A stretch of 64,000 bases of DNA, from positions 8,246,001 through 8,310,000 of the forward strand of contig NC_134297.1 in the NCBI RefSeq assembly GCF_949628215.1, given 5' to 3'. Position 1 is the stretch's first letter. Every line of letters begins with the position of its first letter. The notes below the pieces were generated by a model. That model ran no database searches. It saw only the letters and a program-made list of their open reading frames with translations, and had not been told where the DNA came from. This DNA comes from Phalacrocorax aristotelis (Eukaryota; Chordata; Aves; Suliformes; Phalacrocoracidae). Positions 11,001 through 19,087 of the stretch are shown piece by piece. Made by a program: the position numbers and the translations under genes.

Positions 11001-13161
11001 AGAAAAATGGGGGAATGAGGGAAAATGGGGAAAAGGGAAAAAGGTAAAAAAGTGGCAAAAAAGGGAGAAAAGAGGGAGAAAGAGGAAAAATGGGGAAAAC
11101 AAGAGAAGAGAGCTGGGAAGTGGTGATGCTGGGAAAAAGGTCAAAAATGGGGACAAAGGCCAAAAATGAGGAAAAAGGCACACAATGAGATTAGAAAATT
11201 TCTCCCCAATTAAGGCAAACCCACAGATTTCCCCACCACAAACGGCATTTTCACTCCGATACGGCACCATGCCCACGCACAGCCCGATTCCCTCTAAACC
11301 GTCCCCAAACCGCCTGCCCCTCCCCAGCCCCACAACCGCTCGGTTTACCTCATCTCCCACCTCCCCTGATCTTAATTCCCCCCTAAATTGCCTATTTCAC
11401 AAATTAATGCACAAAAATGTGCACGTCAAAAAGACCCCACATTCCTATTTTTAACAAAAATACAGCAGATAATTAAAAGGTAAATTATTATCCCCCAAAA
11501 TTTGCCCTTTTTTTTTCTGCTCTTAAAGGGCCAGCACCCTGCAGGGTCAGGCAAGCAGCAGATTTCTGGGTTAATTAGGGCAAGAATTGGTTAATAATTA
11601 GGAAAATTCAGCATTTTTTAAGGCCCCAGCCCATCCCCCACCCGTGCACACAGGGCTTATTCAAGAGGGAGATAAAAAAAAAAAAGCCCTGTTTTGCCCA
11701 AACTGACCCACAAAGACACAATAAGCAGCACAAAGCGGCGCCGTGAGGCAGCTGCCGGCGACAGCGCGGCGCTCTGGTACTGGGCCATCATGGCTTTTTC
11801 TCTGAAAAAAACATCAGTTTGGGCGATTATGAAAATCAATTCGGCCTCAGTGGATTGTGGTGGGAACCCCCCTGCCTAAAACAAACAGGTTTGGGGGCTT
11901 TTGGGTTGAAAACAACCAGTTTGCGCAGTGAAAAAGTGAGTATTAGGAATTGTAGCCTGGGGAATAATCCCAATTAAACCACACAAAAAAATCCATTAGA
12001 AAGGTGTTAATGTATAACCATCACTGCAAAACCCCACACAAATATTGCGGAAAATGGCATTTTGCTACCGAAAAAAAAAAAAGGGTTTTAATGAAAATTT
12101 AGATTTTAATGCTCTATTCACACCTTACTCAAGGTTTACACTCACCCCCCCGGGGGCTCTCCTGACATGAGCCTGCCGTGTCCCCCTGCAACGTGACACG
12201 GGGCACCTGCTGTGCCTCCTTGTAGGATGCTACTCCAAGGGTGCTACACAGCTACTCTGAAGTGCTGCGTGATCACACCACAGCACAGGGGGCTGATTTG
12301 CATGCGGTGGAGATCTTGCAAGCAGGCAAGTAGGTGCAATAGGCTCCAGAGGGGTGTTACTCATAGGATACTACACTGCTACTCTGATGTACACGACTGC
12401 GCTGCACTGGGGTAGGCTGGTCTGCACACCAGTGGCATATCACATGACCATGCGAGGAAGCATGTGGGCCCAAGGGTAGCCTACTCACAGGATCCTATAA
12501 AGCTACTTCAAGGATCCTATACTGCTACTCATAGGATACCGCACAGCTACTCCAAAATGCTGTGTGACTACGCTGCGATGCAGGCGGCTGATTTGCACGT
12601 GGGGTATACCTTGCTAGCATGCAGACCCTGATAGAGTCCTTATTCATAGGATACTACAGCACTACTCCTGACATGTATGATCATGCCACAATGCAGGGAG
12701 CTGGCCAGGGAAGTCTCACAAGGGTGTGAGGAGGCCCACTGGCCATGAGGGCTTACTCACAGGTTACTACAGCGTTACTCTGCTGTGTTGCAAGACCACG
12801 CTGCAGTGCAGGGAGCCAGTTTGCATTGTGGGGGGGAGATTTTGCGAGGTGGCACAGGAATGGCGGGGGGGGGGGGCCTTACTCACTCCTCATCCTGGAG
12901 GCGTTCCTCCTCCTCCTGCGCCTGGAGACACCCCCGCACGGGAGCCAGACCCTCGGTGGCAGCATCATAGTTGCGGAAGCAGACGGTGAGCTTCTCGTCG
13001 AACTCCTGCACCAGGTCCTCCATCGACTTGAAGCTCATCATCTCGGCTGAGAAGCTCTCGAGCTCAGCCAGCGCCAGGTCCGCGGTGCAGTGTGGGGTCC
13101 CCCCATTGTCCCTGGGCCCCTCCTCAAACTCCTCCTCCAGGCTGACCAGGGGCGCCTCCAT
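2054..13161 (-). CDS. FEZ1: FEZ1, fasciculation and elongation protein zeta-1 (complete, 9 coding exons)
   Basis: Coding exons in transcript order are 13161-12887, 8957-8861, 7940-7854, 7335-7131, 5216-4945, 4577-4497, 4077-4002, 3418-3353 and 2070-2054. All have GT/AG borders and matching phases. They sum to 1176 nt, giving 391 residues; the human protein as I recall it has 392. Recognisable landmarks are the MEAPLVSLEEEF start, SFKSMEDLVQEFDEKL, SGINEEPLLTAEQ, an acidic Glu/Asp run, the FEKEVK coiled-coil region, RFSMEGIS, YLNTVIPYEKK and the VLCPT end. FEZ proteins are cytosolic adaptors that link kinesin-1 to cargo in axonal transport and neurite growth; that role comes from family knowledge. 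The start at 13161 is preferred over an in-frame ATG three codons upstream because it gives the family N-terminus. The gene is unusual in that its introns are almost entirely minisatellite. FEZ2 is the only close alternative, and the N- and C-termini favour FEZ1. Confidence 0.95.
2090..3345. repeat. Minisatellite filling the last FEZ1 intron (GGGATGCACAAGGGTGCAC type)
   Basis: About 20-bp degenerate units built from GGATGCACRAGGGTGCAC occupy nearly the whole intron 2071-3352. Long open frames on both strands (up to 284 codons, rich in Cys, His, Ser and Pro) are products of the repeat and not genes. Confidence 0.9.
3353..3418 (-). other. FEZ1: FEZ1 coding exon 8
   Basis: A 66-nt exon coding ILFAMKEGNEKVPTLLTDYI plus LK, between CCTCACAG| and AAAG|GTACCT. 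The final G begins the Val codon finished in the next exon. Confidence 0.95.
3590..3960. repeat. Degenerate repeat in FEZ1 intron 3419-4001
   Basis: Diverged units of about 50-60 bp contain CAATTGCACCCCAAACT-like cores followed by GCTGC and TGATGCA. They are older and less regular than the neighbouring arrays. Confidence 0.6.
4002..4077 (-). other. FEZ1: FEZ1 coding exon 7
   Basis: The exon codes YLNTVIPYEKKGSPPSVEDL and QMLTN. The acceptor is TTTCTTTGCAG and the donor A|GTGAGT splits the following Ile codon. Virtually identical to the mammalian exon as I recall it. Confidence 0.95.
4497..4577 (-). other. FEZ1: FEZ1 coding exon 6
   Basis: An 81-nt phase-0 exon coding RFSMEGISSILHSGLRQTFS and ending NEKQ|GTGCAT. 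This is close to the family consensus and confirms the gene. Confidence 0.94.
4650..4915. repeat. C-rich minisatellite in FEZ1 intron 4578-4944
   Basis: Units of CATCCCCCTGCCCCATGTCC and close variants are repeated with imperfect phase. The sense strand is correspondingly G-rich. Confidence 0.8.
4945..5216 (-). other. FEZ1: FEZ1 coding exon 5, coiled-coil core
   Basis: The exon codes the coiled-coil segment containing SAELVAQLARRDELAFEKEV and RGLSLQ and ends at MPRK|GTGGGG. Compared with the human segment as I recall it, many Lys are Arg and many Ile, Val, Glu or Asn are Ala. That drift matches the extreme GC content of the exon. The frame is intact with no stop. Confidence 0.92.
5270..6945. 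repeat. Minisatellite, GTGCAATTAGTGAAATGCC type, 1.7 kb
   Basis: Units of about 21-23 bp with core GTGCAATTAGTGAAATGCC follow one another from about 50 bp beside exon 5, inside intron 5217-7130. Homogeneity is highest around 5700-6100 and falls toward 6900. The array explains every open frame in this stretch. Confidence 0.9.
7131..7335 (-). other. FEZ1: FEZ1 coding exon 4, acidic tract
   Basis: The exon codes VIEELEELMQSSPDPE, then a nearly pure Glu/Asp run and a glycine run, then FNNNCSHEG. Borders are CCTTGCAG| and GAAG|GTACGG. The acidic run is written with GAG/GAA codons and appears as a TCC-rich repeat on the plus strand (7230-7310), so its length may vary by slippage. Confidence 0.92.
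7365..7705. repeat. Minisatellite in FEZ1 intron 7336-7853 (CCTGCATCCAGCACCC type)
   Basis: Short units of 12-18 bp share CTGCAYCC and CACCC cores. The purine/pyrimidine asymmetry is strong, with C-rich plus strand. Confidence 0.8.
7854..7940 (-). other. FEZ1: FEZ1 coding exon 3
   Basis: This 87-nt phase-0 exon codes a glutamate run and then EKSEQDSGINEEPLLTAEQ, one of the best conserved FEZ1 motifs. Borders are CTCCCGCAG| and CAG|GTACCT. Confidence 0.94.
8080..8390. repeat. Minisatellite in FEZ1 intron 7941-8860 (GATGGGGAGATGTTG type)
   Basis: Units of about 15-20 bp with core TGGATGGGGAGA follow in tandem. The remainder of the intron (8391-8860) is unique and AT-richer with no exon-like signal. 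Confidence 0.85.
8861..8957 (-). other. FEZ1: FEZ1 coding exon 2
   Basis: The acceptor CCCTGCAG is followed by G-GTC-TGG and codes VWDALTD. The exon ends CAG|GTACAG in phase 0. Only the first seven residues follow the family closely; the remainder is Pro/Ala/Gly-rich and diverged. Confidence 0.88.
9050..10440. repeat. Minisatellite, CCCCAAAATGCCACCCTGAAACA type, 1.4 kb
   Basis: Units of roughly 20-24 bp share ACCCCAAAATGCC and CCTGAAACA. The sense strand of FEZ1 reads GGCATTTTGGGG repeatedly, so both DNA and pre-mRNA could form G-quadruplexes. Poly-C runs occur near 9048-9065 and 10297-10310. The core resembles the array at 790-1555, though unit design differs. Confidence 0.9.
10525..11180. 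repeat. Polypurine tract (GGGGAAAAAG-type), 650 bp
   Basis: The plus strand is almost entirely A and G for 650 bp, with irregular GGGAAAA/GGGGAAA units. The FEZ1 sense strand is therefore polypyrimidine. Such tracts can form triplex (H-DNA) structures. Open frames of Lys/Gly/Glu on one strand and Phe/Pro/Ser on the other are composition artefacts. Confidence 0.9.
11181..12210. other. Unique part of FEZ1 intron 8958-12886
   Basis: Moderate GC, no tandem structure, no exon-like segment recognised. Several short poly-A and poly-T runs are present. Confidence 0.5.
12215..12870. repeat. Longer-unit tandem repeat (about 100-150 bp units)
   Basis: Repeated blocks contain TACTCATAGGATACTACACAG, then CTACTCTGAAGTGCTG and GCTGATTTGCATG in the same order. 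At least four diverged copies run up to the first coding exon of FEZ1. Confidence 0.7.
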
Positions 13162-13189
13162 CCTCCTCAACGCCGATGCGCCACCTTAG
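12887..13189 (-). other. FEZ1: FEZ1 exon 2: end of 5' UTR and first coding exon
   Basis: The acceptor CCCCGCAG lies just before 13189. About 28 nt of 5' UTR precede the ATG at 13161. The exon codes 91 codons plus two bases and ends at a perfect GTGAGT donor. It holds the conserved N-terminal acidic region of the family, including SMEDLVQEFDEKL and the ERLQDE end. The stretch between residues 15 and 35 differs from the human sequence as I recall it. Confidence 0.93.
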
Positions 13190-13289
13190 CTGCGGGGAGA
13201 GGGTGCCCGTGAGGCACCGGGCTACTCCCAGTTACAACACCAGGGCTCCTGGTCCCCTCTGCCACTGCCGTGCTGGCTGAAAGCCTACT

Positions 13290-14370
13290 GTCAGGGCTGT
13301 TACACCACCAACAGTTATCTCTGTAGTATCCTATTAGTATCACAACAGCATCTTAGTACTGTCTTCATAGAAATATGCTGATATCTGGACACTGTACTAG
13401 CAGTACTTTATTAGTGGCAACGAAAGTATCTTAGTGTGACCCTGATAGTCTACAAAAAAATATAACACTACCTTTTTTACTGAACCAGGAGTATCCTTAT
13501 AGTATATCACTATCTTAGTAGTGCCCTGACAGTACCATACTAGTGTCAGTACCCCAATAATTTAAATGTTGCCCTAATAGTATCCCAGAAGTATCTTACA
13601 TGATCTTTCCTAGTCTCCTTGTAGTATCTCAGAAGTGTCCTACTGATACCCTACTAGCATCCCGACAGCATCCTACTAAGAAATGAGTACTGCCCTGAGA
13701 GCACCTTAGCAGCGCTGTGATAATATCCTGGTATTATCATACCCTGATACTACCGTAGTAGTATCCTACTATGGCCTTGTGGAATCTCAGCAGTGCCTCG
13801 ATCGTCTTGGGAAAGTACCCCAGCGGTACCTTTTGGAGTACCCAGGCAGCAGCCTGACAGTACGTTTGTGCTACACTGCGTGTATCCTAGTAGCAGCTAC
13901 TGAAGAGCTCAGCATGGCTCTGATGTTGCACCAGCACAGGTAGTAGCATCCTGCTACTTCATCAGGAGCATCCCAACAGCATCCTAGTCCCTGAGAGTAC
14001 CACATATGAGAAGTGTCCTTAGAGGATCCTAATAGTGGTGTAACTGTTACCTTAGCAGTGTCCTGGTAGCATCCTGGTAGTGCCCTGATAGTACCTTACT
14101 AGTGTTCTGGCAACCCAGTAGCACCCTCAGAGTATCCTGCAAGTATCTTAGTGCCACCCTGGGAGTGCCTTGGTCTGCAGAGCATCCTGACAGCATTTTA
14201 GTAAACTCCTAAGAGCATCTTAGTAGCATCCCAGTGGTATCCTGAGAGTATCTCAGCGGTATCTTGATAGTATCTCACTACTCTCTCTCAAGGTTGCTGA
14301 GAGTATCCCAGTAGTATCTCAGCAGTAGCCTCATAGGAAGCAAATAGTAACCTAGTAGTAAGCCCAGCAA
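13290..14370. repeat. Minisatellite, AGTATCCTAGTAGT type, in first FEZ1 intron
   Basis: Short units of about 10-14 bp with cores AGTATCYTAGTAG and CCTGATAGTACC run through the 3' part of intron 13190-15920. The array is heavily degenerate. Confidence 0.8.
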
Positions 14371-14479
14371 AGGCACCCCAACCCACTCACCCAGCTCTGG
14401 CCACGCTTCCCATGGGGAGGGGGAGGAGAGCAGAAACACGCTGCAGCTTCTGGGGGAAAAGCTGGCCAGACTGGGGCTT

Positions 14480-15250
14480 TCAGTGCTGCCCGTGCACATG
14501 TGTTCTTGCACTCATGTGTGGCATGTCTGCATGCCCACCATGCACACGTGCACCCCCACACACATGCCACACTGAGTACGCGTGAATCTCCGCACGTCTG
14601 CAGCACGCACCCCCACACACATACGGGGTGTATGCACATGCCTGTGCGTGCGCTTGAGGGTGCACGCTGCACACACGTCATGATGCATGGGCGCAAGGAG
14701 CGCATGCACATACATTGTGCATGATGCATGCCTACACGCTCTGCAGGTGCAGACCCTGCGCCTGCCTGCACCTCTGCAGACGAGCAGCTTGATGCATGCA
14801 TGCAGCGCACATGCACAGGGATGCACACGTGTACCAGGGGTGTGTGCAGATGAAGGGACACACATGCGTGGTGCACACATGTGTGTGTGCTCAGACGGTA
14901 CATGCGTGCTGGGGTAGGTGCGTGCACAGGGGTGCAAGCAAGCACTGCACCTCCACATGCATGGACCCCCCCCAAACTGTGCAAGGATGCAGCTGGTACA
15001 TGCATGCACCACTGTGCATGCGTGCATCCCTCTGCATGCACATCAAGCGTGCGCCATGTACCCCAACGTGCCTGCACTGTTCCCACGCGCCTCCCCCCGA
15101 GCACCCCCAAATGTGACCTCCCCAGCTGCATGCACACACCTGTGCATGCATGCGCTGCGCCTGCTGCAGCCCCTGCCCGCACGCAACCCCGTACATGCAG
15201 CTCTGGGCATGCACACACCCGTGCACCGCATGTGCGTGCACCCCCGTGCT
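14480..15250. repeat. TGCATGCAC-rich alternating purine-pyrimidine tract
   Basis: Dense TGCATGCAC, GTGCACACATG and TGTGTGTGC words give long alternating purine-pyrimidine runs, which favour Z-DNA. The period is irregular. A minus-strand frame of 416 codons spans this tract and is a repeat artefact rich in Cys and His. Confidence 0.75.
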
Positions 15251-15254
15251 TCCA

Positions 15255-15910
15255 CCCGCCTAGAGCACCCCAAAAAGCCCCCAAAGCACCTGCCTTTGCC
15301 CTGTGCCCTCCTCTCCCCCCACCGCAGCGCGTGCGCGCCCCGCCCTTGCACGGATGCTGATGCGCAGCCGAGCACCCCCAGGGCAGGGAGCGCCCAACTG
15401 CCTCCCTACCCTCAACACGGGCACCCCCCGCAATGCACCGTGGCGCCTGCACCCCAATGCCCCCCGTGCTGCACTCCCGAAATCCCCTCCCCCCGCATGT
15501 AAACGCAACGGCCAGCGCACCCCTTAATGCGGGCGCCTCTCCGCCCCCCACAATGCACCGATACGGAGCGAACCCCCCAACCCAGACACCCCACCCATGC
15601 ACGCGCCCCGAGACCTACCGCGGATACACCTCCAAACTCCCTCCCCCGCTCCCGCACGCCAGCAAACCCCCACTGCACCCCGCAATGCATGCATTATCCA
15701 CAATACACCGCGGCGGCGCGCTCCCGATGCACACCCCCCCTACACGCGCCCCCGGGGGTGCCCGCACCTCCCTGCAATCCCCGTGCTCCACCTCATCAGC
15801 CCCCCCACCCCCCGCACGCAACAGCAACGCCCCTTGCACCCTCCGCCGCGTGCACCCCCCGCGGCTGCACCCCAACCCCCTCCCTGACGCTCGGACACCC
15901 CCCTTCAGCC
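15255..15910. other. C-rich, CpG-rich 5' end of FEZ1 first intron
   Basis: CCCCG and GCACCCC words dominate, with AATGCACCG repeated. It grades into the promoter CpG island. All overlapping open frames (several over 90 codons on both strands) lack family likeness and follow from the absence of AT-rich stop codons. Confidence 0.6.
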
Positions 15911-15920
15911 CCGCACCCAC

Positions 15921-16000
15921 CTGCGGCCCCGCATCCTCCGCGCAGCGCAGCGCCGCACCGAGGGTGGGGAGGGGAGGCGGGGAGGGGAGGCGCCTCAGTG
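15921..16000 (-). other. FEZ1: Probable non-coding first exon of FEZ1
   Basis: The minus-strand GGCCGCAG|GTGGGTGCGG makes a good donor at 15921, inside the CpG island and upstream of the acceptor at 13190. Known FEZ1 genes have a non-coding first exon, which fits. The 5' edge is a guess because no transcript evidence is available here. Confidence 0.5.
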
Positions 16001-16135
16001 CGCACGCGCTGGGAGGGGGTGACGTCACCGGGAAAGTGGATGCAGGTCGTGGGCAAGCGAGCCCTGACGTCACTCCTCCCCCTCCCAGGGGGGTGGTCTC
16101 CAACTCTCTTTTTCGAGCCCATAAATATTGTTGAA
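15940..16135 (-). promoter_or_regulatory. FEZ1 CpG-island promoter with two CRE sites
   Basis: TGACGTCA, the palindromic CREB/ATF site, occurs at 16020-16027 and 16065-16072. An NRF1-like GCGCGTGCGCA (minus-strand reading) lies near 16000-16010. An AT-rich TATTTAT/ATAAATA block sits at 16121-16127. The sites are just upstream of the inferred first exon, as expected for a CREB-responsive neuronal promoter. Because CRE is a palindrome and the AT block reads as TATA-like on the plus strand too, bidirectional activity is possible. Confidence 0.6.
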
Positions 16136-16139
16136 GGCT

Positions 16140-16644
16140 CCTCCCCCCCCACCCCCTATAGCTGTTGATTTATACACATGCACGTCTGTGCCAATGGGTT
16201 ACTTACATTATAAATAGAAATTTAAAAGAAAGATGAAATGAAGAGGAAATAATATCTCCAAAAGACCTCATTAATGGTCAAAAAGATCTTATTCCTCACA
16301 AAAGTAGAAAAAGTTTGTGTTTCTTTATTTGTTTTAAAATAAACATGTTTTAGAGCAATGGGGTCATGGTTGCTGCTTTTTTTTTGTTTGTTTTTTTGAG
16401 TCTCGGCTTAACAGTCTGCAGTGCAGCCCTATGAAGGTCTGGTTTTAAGCTCAGTTTTCCCTAATACCAAGTTTAAGTTTAGTATCCCCAGACACCGGCT
16501 TTAACGGCTGGCCTCACGCAGCTACAGGGATGCAAAGGGAGGACGAGCATCGCCGGCTGCACTCGCCGACTCCTTTTCCACGCCGATTTTTACCCCAGAG
16601 GTGCAGAAGAAGGGCTTCACCACTGGCACACAGCTTCGTGTCAC
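16140..16644. other. Intergenic transition zone
   Basis: The GC-rich block ends near 16150 and AT-rich unique sequence with poly-T (16377-16398) follows. From about 16500 the sequence turns GC-rich again into the CR1 fragment. No gene recognised. Confidence 0.5.
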
Positions 16645-17065
16645 TCGTTTCAAGTGAGAGACCTCAAAAGACCCCCCCTGCAGCGCTGCGTCCAGCTCTG
16701 GGGTCCTCAGCACAAGAAGGACGTGGACCTGTTGGAGCGGGTCCAGAGGAGGGCACAAAAATGCTCCGAGGGATGGAGCCCCTCTGCTGTGAGGCCAGGC
16801 CGAGGCAGCTGGGGTTGCTCAGCCTGGAGAAGAGAAGGCTGCGGGAAGACCTTGTTGCAGCCTTTCCGTACTTAAAGGGGGCTAATACGAAAGACGGGGA
16901 CAGACTTTTTAGTAGGGCCTGTGGTAATAGGACAAGGGGTAACGGTTTTAAACTAGAAGAGGGTAGATTTAGACTAGATATAAGGAAGAAATTTTTTTAT
17001 AATGAGGGTGGTGAGCCACTGGCACACGTTGCTCAGAGAAGTGGGAGATGCCCCATCCCTGATGA
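16645..17065 (+). mobile_element. CR1-type LINE 3'-region fragment, copy 1
   Basis: The strand reads the familiar CR1 end region: GGAGCGGGTCCAGAGGAGGG, CAGCCTGGAGAAGAGAAGGC, GACAGACTTTTTAGTAGGGC and TTAGACTAGATATAAGGAAG. Translated frames show the C-terminal reverse-transcriptase-side residues but are interrupted by shifts, so it is inactive. Bases 16645-17048 match 59259-59663 almost perfectly. CR1 likeness ends at about 17065 (ATCCCTG); the usual 3' UTR microsatellite is absent. Confidence 0.85.
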
Positions 17066-19087
17066 TGAGGCCGGGGCTTTCCGACTGCTGGAGCAGAGCA
17101 GCCACTGCTGCTGTTCGCACCCTTACTTTAGCACCCTTGCTGCCTTGCTGTGAGCGCTGTCACGTGCACAGTTGCCGACAGACAGAGCCCTCGGCAACAG
17201 GGAACGGCCATGACCATCTATGACCACAGGTCAGATTCGATTAGGATATAGCGGAGTCCTGCCGGGGGGCCGATGAAGTCGGTCCTCCTCGGAGCAGTGG
17301 TTCCTGCAGTCAGGGGCTCTCCCATTACGTCGGGATGCCACCTAAGGCAACTTCTTGAGGTGGAGACCCCTCAGCTGCTTTGGTGAGTGACTGCGCATTC
17401 TGGATCCTCATTCTTAAGAATAACCTTAAGAATTCCCAAGTCAGATGAGCAGTGATAGTTCCCGCCTGGCGTCCTGACCCTGTGATTACCTAATGTTTCC
17501 TGGAGAGTTAAATCGCCTCATCCTGCCCTAGCAGCTACTTGGCCGCCTGGGACATCACAGGTGCCTGCACATGCTGGGCTCCTGTTCCACTCCTGCCTTC
17601 AAAGCCACTCAGCTACAAGTGGCATCACAAGCCAGGCTCAGAGTCCTGCCCTAGCACCTGCTCAGCCACCTGGGACTTCGCCTCCACCGGAGAGACCAGG
17701 TGCCCTCGAGGTTACACGCTGCACTACTAAGTGTTGTACAGCCAGAGCTACTTCTAGGTTTCTAGCTTTGAACTTGTTTGCAGTAAGAACAATGATGATA
17801 ATTACAATAATGATGATGCAAAGAAGAACCCGGGTTTTAATAAATGGGCTGATATGGCTATCAAAGAAAAGGCCAAAGTCCCAGACCCGTGAGCTCTCCC
17901 AGCGTAATGTATTCCTCCTCCTTACCAACCCTGCCGACTGCATTCTTGCCACTGGCGCAGTCTCTCCAGGAGACTCGGAATGGATCTAAAAATAAAGAGT
18001 TATCATTCTTTTTTAAGTAAATTGGGCAGAGCCAGGTTCTGCCTTAGCACCTAGGTTTGTCACAGCTCTTGGCCATTCCTGGATGCTGCAACACACAGGT
18101 AATGCCATTCCGGCAAGGCCTGGTGGGGTGGTGGGATGCCCCGACGGTCAAGGAGCGACCTACGCTGCTTGTACTTGGCGGGGAATGTGCTGGGATTTCT
18201 GCAATATCCGTGCCCCACTGCTAGGAGGAAGCCCTGTGGTCTGCTCTGAGGGCACAGGGGTGCAGTTCATTTCCACTGTGAGGATGCTAAAGGCAGCGTT
18301 TGTGACGGATGCATGTCCCAAGGGTCCTTAAACACGCGTTTAGGGGGGGCAAGGGTGCTCTGCCCTGGGCGTGGATGGCAAGGGGTGAGCAGCGGGAGCT
18401 GCAGCGGGACCTGCGTGGGAGCAGCACAGGTGCTGCTGGGGCCAGTTGGAGACGGTTCCCACCAGCTCCAAAAGAGATGTGAACAGCCATCGCCTGCCAA
18501 ACCTCTGCCAGTCGGGGGAGCCCGCTGCCCCCCACTCCAGACATGTTGGGTGAGAGAGGCAGGAAGAAGCAGGGAAGGGCAGAAGGAAGCCCCTAAGCGC
18601 TTACAGCCCGGTGTCGCCATGTGGGGAGATGGCGGGGGTGAGCCCCAGCGTGGGGAACCTCCTCCTGGTCAGGAGACAGTGAGGTGGGGGCAGCCCCCTG
18701 GAGCCCCTGCCCACTGCAAAGCCCCCTGGCAGGGCCTGGGCGGGTGGGGAGGGGGTGGGCTGTGTGCAGCCCCTCTGTGACACAGTCTGGGGTCACAATG
18801 GGACAGCCCCCTTTTCCCGGGTCGTGACCAGCATCCACCCCACACACCCCGGCGAGGCAGAGGTGACTCCAGGTGCTGGGAGCTGCTCTCGCCACCGCGC
18901 TGCTCCGGAGGAGCTGCTCTGCAGCGAGGAGGAGAAGGCGGAGAGAGGCAGTGCCACAGCACTGGGGCTGGTGAAGGGCACACGAGGAGGAGGAGAGCAG
19001 AGAGGAGGAGGCTTTTTGCAGGAAGCAAGAACGCCACTGGCCAGCCACCTGCTGCAGTTGTTGACCTGGAGCAAGGGTGGAACTAAG
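17066..19087. other. Spacer upstream of the CCDC81-like gene
   Basis: No coding exon recognised. At 17520-17700 two imperfect copies of a TCCTGCCCTAGCA-CAGCC-CCTGGGACTTC block occur. An AATAAA lies near 17989. The 17170-17520 stretch has the look of an LTR-derived sequence but could not be assigned. The last kilobase is GC-rich (TCC/GGA-rich) and may contain the promoter of the gene that starts at 19088. Confidence 0.4.

Noticed and set aside
10447-11360. Minus-strand Phe/Pro/Ser-rich frames of 244 and 282 codons
   Set aside because: Direct translation of the polypurine/polypyrimidine tract.
14352-15602. Minus-strand frame of 416 codons, the longest in the window
   Set aside because: It covers the TGCATGCA-rich tract and C-rich intron of FEZ1; Cys/His/Ala-rich repeat translation with no domain.
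16530-17153. 207-codon plus-strand frame
   Set aside because: It is mostly CR1 copy 1 read in a mixed frame.
17170-17520. LTR-like stretch after CR1 copy 1
   Set aside because: Looks retroviral in flavour but borders and family could not be fixed from sequence alone.
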